A stretch of 30,448 nt of DNA from Anaerolineae bacterium (lineage in GTDB: Bacteria > Chloroflexota > Anaerolineae > B4-G1): NCBI GenBank assembly GCA_016783285.1, contig JADHWW010000014.1, forward strand, positions 1 to 30,448. Reading direction: 5' to 3'. The position numbers were made by a program, and so were the translations under genes. The notes beneath the pieces are model-generated. The model had not been told where the DNA came from and made no database searches. It worked only from the letters and a program-made list of their open reading frames with translations. Shown in pieces: positions 28,138 to 30,448 of the stretch (its first letter is position 1; each line of letters begins with the position of its first letter).

Positions 28138-30273
28138 ATGGCCGATTATCGCATCCGTAAACATCCCATCCTCCTCCCGGTCGAGGAGCGACCAGAGTTC
28201 GAGTTCTACTGGCAGGGCCGGGTGATGAAAGCCCACGCGGGGGAAACCATCTCCTCGGCCCTTTTTGCTAACGGGGTGCGCATCTTTGGCCACCACGAGA
28301 AGGATGGCGCGCCCCAGGGCATCTTTTGCGCCAATGGGCAGTGCGCCCAGTGCGTGGTGATGGCGGACGGACTGCCGACAAAGTCCTGCATGGTGCTGGT
28401 GAAACCGGGCATGCGAGTCGAGCCGCTGGAAGGGCGGCCGGCGCTGCCGGAGGTCGAAAGCGCTCCCCTGGTGCGGCCTGTCGAGACCTTCGAGGTGGAG
28501 TGCCTCATCATCGGCGGCGGGCCGGCGGGCCTCTCGGCGGCCATCGAACTGGGCCAGGCCGGCGTGCGCACGCTCATCGTGGACGACAAGCACAAACTTG
28601 GCGGCAAATTGGTGCTCCAGACCCACAAGTTCTTTGGCTCGATTGAGGCATGCTACGCCGGCACACGTGGCATTGACATCGCCACCAAATTGGAGCAGGA
28701 GACGCGCCAGTTCGAGAACGTCCAGGCCTGGCTCAACACGACCGCGTTGGCCGTCTTTTCCGACCGCAAGGTGGGCGTCCTGCGGGAGGGGCACTACGTC
28801 GTCGTCCAACCCCACGTCTTGCTGGTGGCGACCGGCGCGCGGGAGAAATCGCTGGCTTTCAAGGGCAACACGCTGCCGGGGGTCTACGGCGCAGGGGCCT
28901 TTCAGACGCTGGTCAACCGCGACCTGGTGCGGCCGAGCGAGCGGCTGTTCATCGTCGGCGGGGGAAACGTGGGCCTGATCGCGGGCTACCACGCCCTCCA
29001 GGCCGGCATAGAGGTCGTCGGCCTGTGCGAGGCGCTGTCGGATTGCTCCGGCTACAAGGTGCACAAGGACAAACTGGCCCGCCTGGGCATCCCCATCTAC
29101 GTCTCCCACACCGTCCTCAGTGCCAACGGGGAACAGGAAGTGGAGTCGGTGACCATCGCCCAGATAGACGAAAACTGGCGGCCCATCCCCGGCACCGAGA
29201 GCACCTTCGAGTGCGACACGGTGCTGGTCGCCGTGGGGCTGGACCCGGTGGACGAGTTCATCCACAAGGCGCAAGAGTTCGGCCTGCCGGTCTTTGCGGC
29301 GGGGGACGCGGAGGAGATCGCCGAGGCGTCGGCGGCGATGTTCACTGGCCGCATCCGGGGGCTGGAGGTCGCCAAAGCCCTGGGGCGCGACGTGGGCGAG
29401 ATCCCGCAGGAATGGTACAGCACTGCTGAAATTCTCAAATCCCGCCCCGGTGCCGTCGTCACTGATGACATTCCGGAAATGGAGGAGGGAGTCTTCCCCG
29501 TGATTCACTGCGCCCAGGAGATCCCCTGCAACCCCTGCATCTCCGTCTGTTCCCAGGGCTGCATCATCATCGAGGGGGAGGACATCCGCGGCCTCCCGGA
29601 GTACGTGGGGGAGGGCTGCACCGGCTGTGCCCAGTGCGTCGCCGTATGCCCCGGGCTGGCAATCACACTGGTGGACTATCGCAAGGACGCCGAGCACCCC
29701 ACGGTCACGATCCCCTACGAGTTTCGGCCCGACACCATCCACGCGGGGGACGCGGTGACGGTGCTGAACACGGAAGGGGCGGTTCTGGGCCACGTGGAGG
29801 TGGTGAGAGTGCGAGCACCAAAGTTCGCCGACCGGGCCTGCCTGGTGCGAGTGCGAGCCCCACGGGAGATCGCCCGCCACATCGCCGGCATCCGCGTGCA
29901 GGAGCCATCGGTGGCAGAGCCGCTGGCGTCTCCCGTGGAGCGCGTGACCGACGACGAGGTCTTGTGCCGCTGCGAGCGGGTGACGGCGGGGGAGATCCGC
30001 GCGCTCATCCGCGCCGGCGCCCGGGATATGAACCACATCAAGGCAGTGACACGAGCCGGGATGGGGGCCTGCGGTAGCAAGACCTGCACCAACCTGATCA
30101 AGCGACTGTTCCGCGAGGAGGGTGTCCCGCTGGAGCAGGTGACAGAGAACACGCGGCGACCGCTGTTCATCGAAGTGCCGCTGGGAGCCTTCGCCGGTGT
30201 CGTCACCGGGGAGGGGCCGGTCGAGGAGGCGCCAGTGGTGCACGCGACGGATGTGCACGAGGGAGGATTATAA
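28138..30273 (+). CDS. FAD-dependent dehydrogenase alpha subunit with three iron-sulfur modules
   Basis: A 711-residue multidomain protein. Residues about 5-100 are a plant-type [2Fe-2S] domain (CANGQCAQC...KSC). Residues about 118-430 are a pyridine-nucleotide-disulfide oxidoreductase fold with IIGGGPAGLSAAIE (FAD), LLVATGARE and FIVGGGNVGLIAGYHAL (second dinucleotide site) and AAGDAEE. Residues about 460-520 hold two ferredoxin-like clusters (PCNPCISVCSQGC; CTGCAQCVAVCPG). Residues about 605-650 are a BFD-like [2Fe-2S] module (CRCE...CGSKTC). This combines the HcnA/HcnB, ferredoxin and BFD parts seen in sarcosine/proline/opine dehydrogenase complexes. It probably oxidises an amino acid together with the next gene; the substrate is unknown. 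Its stop overlaps the next start (TAATG). Confidence 0.85.
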   Translation: MADYRIRKHPILLPVEERPEFEFYWQGRVMKAHAGETISSALFANGVRIFGHHEKDGAPQGIFCANGQCAQCVVMADGLPTKSCMVLVKPGMRVEPLEGRPALPEVESAPLVRPVETFEVECLIIGGGPAGLSAAIELGQAGVRTLIVDDKHKLGGKLVLQTHKFFGSIEACYAGTRGIDIATKLEQETRQFENVQAWLNTTALAVFSDRKVGVLREGHYVVVQPHVLLVATGAREKSLAFKGNTLPGVYGAGAFQTLVNRDLVRPSERLFIVGGGNVGLIAGYHALQAGIEVVGLCEALSDCSGYKVHKDKLARLGIPIYVSHTVLSANGEQEVESVTIAQIDENWRPIPGTESTFECDTVLVAVGLDPVDEFIHKAQEFGLPVFAAGDAEEIAEASAAMFTGRIRGLEVAKALGRDVGEIPQEWYSTAEILKSRPGAVVTDDIPEMEEGVFPVIHCAQEIPCNPCISVCSQGCIIIEGEDIRGLPEYVGEGCTGCAQCVAVCPGLAITLVDYRKDAEHPTVTIPYEFRPDTIHAGDAVTVLNTEGAVLGHVEVVRVRAPKFADRACLVRVRAPREIARHIAGIRVQEPSVAEPLASPVERVTDDEVLCRCERVTAGEIRALIRAGARDMNHIKAVTRAGMGACGSKTCTNLIKRLFREEGVPLEQVTENTRRPLFIEVPLGAFAGVVTGEGPVEEAPVVHATDVHEGGL

Positions 30274-30448
30274 TGACCACCAAAGTCTACGACGCCATCA
30301 TCGTCGGCGCCGGGAGCGTCGGGCTCCCGACCGCCTTTTTCCTGGCCCAGGCCGGGCTCAAGCCGCTGGTGATTGACCAGTTCGCCAGCCCCGGCCAGGG
30401 CTCCAACAAGGCCGCCATCGGCGGCATCCGCGCCACCCACTCTGCCCC
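30273..30448 (+). CDS. FAD-dependent oxidoreductase (DAO family) beta subunit, partial
   Basis: Only the first 58 residues are in the window. DAIIVGAGSVGLPTAFFLAQAGLKPLVIDQ is the FAD-binding Rossmann motif of the D-amino-acid/sarcosine oxidase beta family, followed by GSNKAAIGGIRATHS, the conserved part after the FAD motif. GGGAGGAT stands before the ATG, which overlaps the stop of the upstream gene by one base. It is expected to be the catalytic subunit that oxidises the amino acid and passes electrons to the iron-sulfur subunit. Confidence 0.85.
   Translation, partial: MTTKVYDAIIVGAGSVGLPTAFFLAQAGLKPLVIDQFASPGQGSNKAAIGGIRATHSA

Noticed and set aside
28114..30258. A 714-codon open frame on the minus strand opposite the dehydrogenase
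   Set aside because: It is rich in His/Asp/Gly without any domain motif and mirrors the high-GC codon pattern of the plus-strand gene, whose cofactor motifs are unmistakable.

Overview
The window is a high-GC bacterial chromosome segment with many short palindromic and heptanucleotide repeats at gene borders. Gene content (a Jag-YidC-YidD-RnpA-L34 block, ParA/ParB, SelB, DUF2089 and DUF4097 proteins, a secreted glycosidase ending in a YLPVVMR tail) fits a Chloroflexota member, most likely of the Anaerolineae type. That assignment is inference from gene content and style; no rRNA or other phylogenetic marker gene was compared.

Layout. 1-930 is gene debris: a 3'-truncated ATPase, a fragment resembling formylmethanofuran dehydrogenase subunit A, and an internally deleted alcohol dehydrogenase. 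932-5109 holds an EamA permease, a DhnA-type aldolase, a glycosyltransferase and, divergently, a coiled-coil protein. 5288-7264 is selB. 7394-11316 (minus) is an operon-like run: DUF2089 regulator, GNAT, DUF4097 protein, MFS exporter, a decayed mini-gene and a small YvlB-like protein. Four of these proteins carry the same short helical module. 11508-17163 (plus) has a large secreted glycoside hydrolase with two carbohydrate-binding modules, a membrane-anchored lectin-like protein and an M20 dipeptidase, followed by a solitary sequence that looks like a type I-E CRISPR repeat. 17284-18147 (minus) is an orphan proteasome-beta-type Ntn hydrolase that looks less GC-rich than its surroundings.

18427-24987 (minus) is the classical replication-associated block read as rpmH, rnpA, yidD, PQQ-propeller lipoprotein, yidC, jag, pfkB-like kinase, parA, parB; dnaA is not next to rpmH. 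25152-28003 (minus) has an AbiEi-type antitoxin whose toxin gene survives only as 14 codons, then purB and a DUF554 membrane protein. 28138 to the end (plus) is a two-gene FAD/iron-sulfur dehydrogenase operon, the second gene cut by the window edge.

The main themes are: (i) one helical module shared by four neighbouring envelope-stress-like genes; (ii) an orphan proteasome-like protease; (iii) repeats invading coding sequence, in frame inside selB and parA and at start or stop codons of several genes; (iv) three promoters so close to the start codon that the mRNAs should be leaderless or nearly so. All motif and promoter statements come from reading the sequence by eye; family names are from recognition of motifs, not from database searches.
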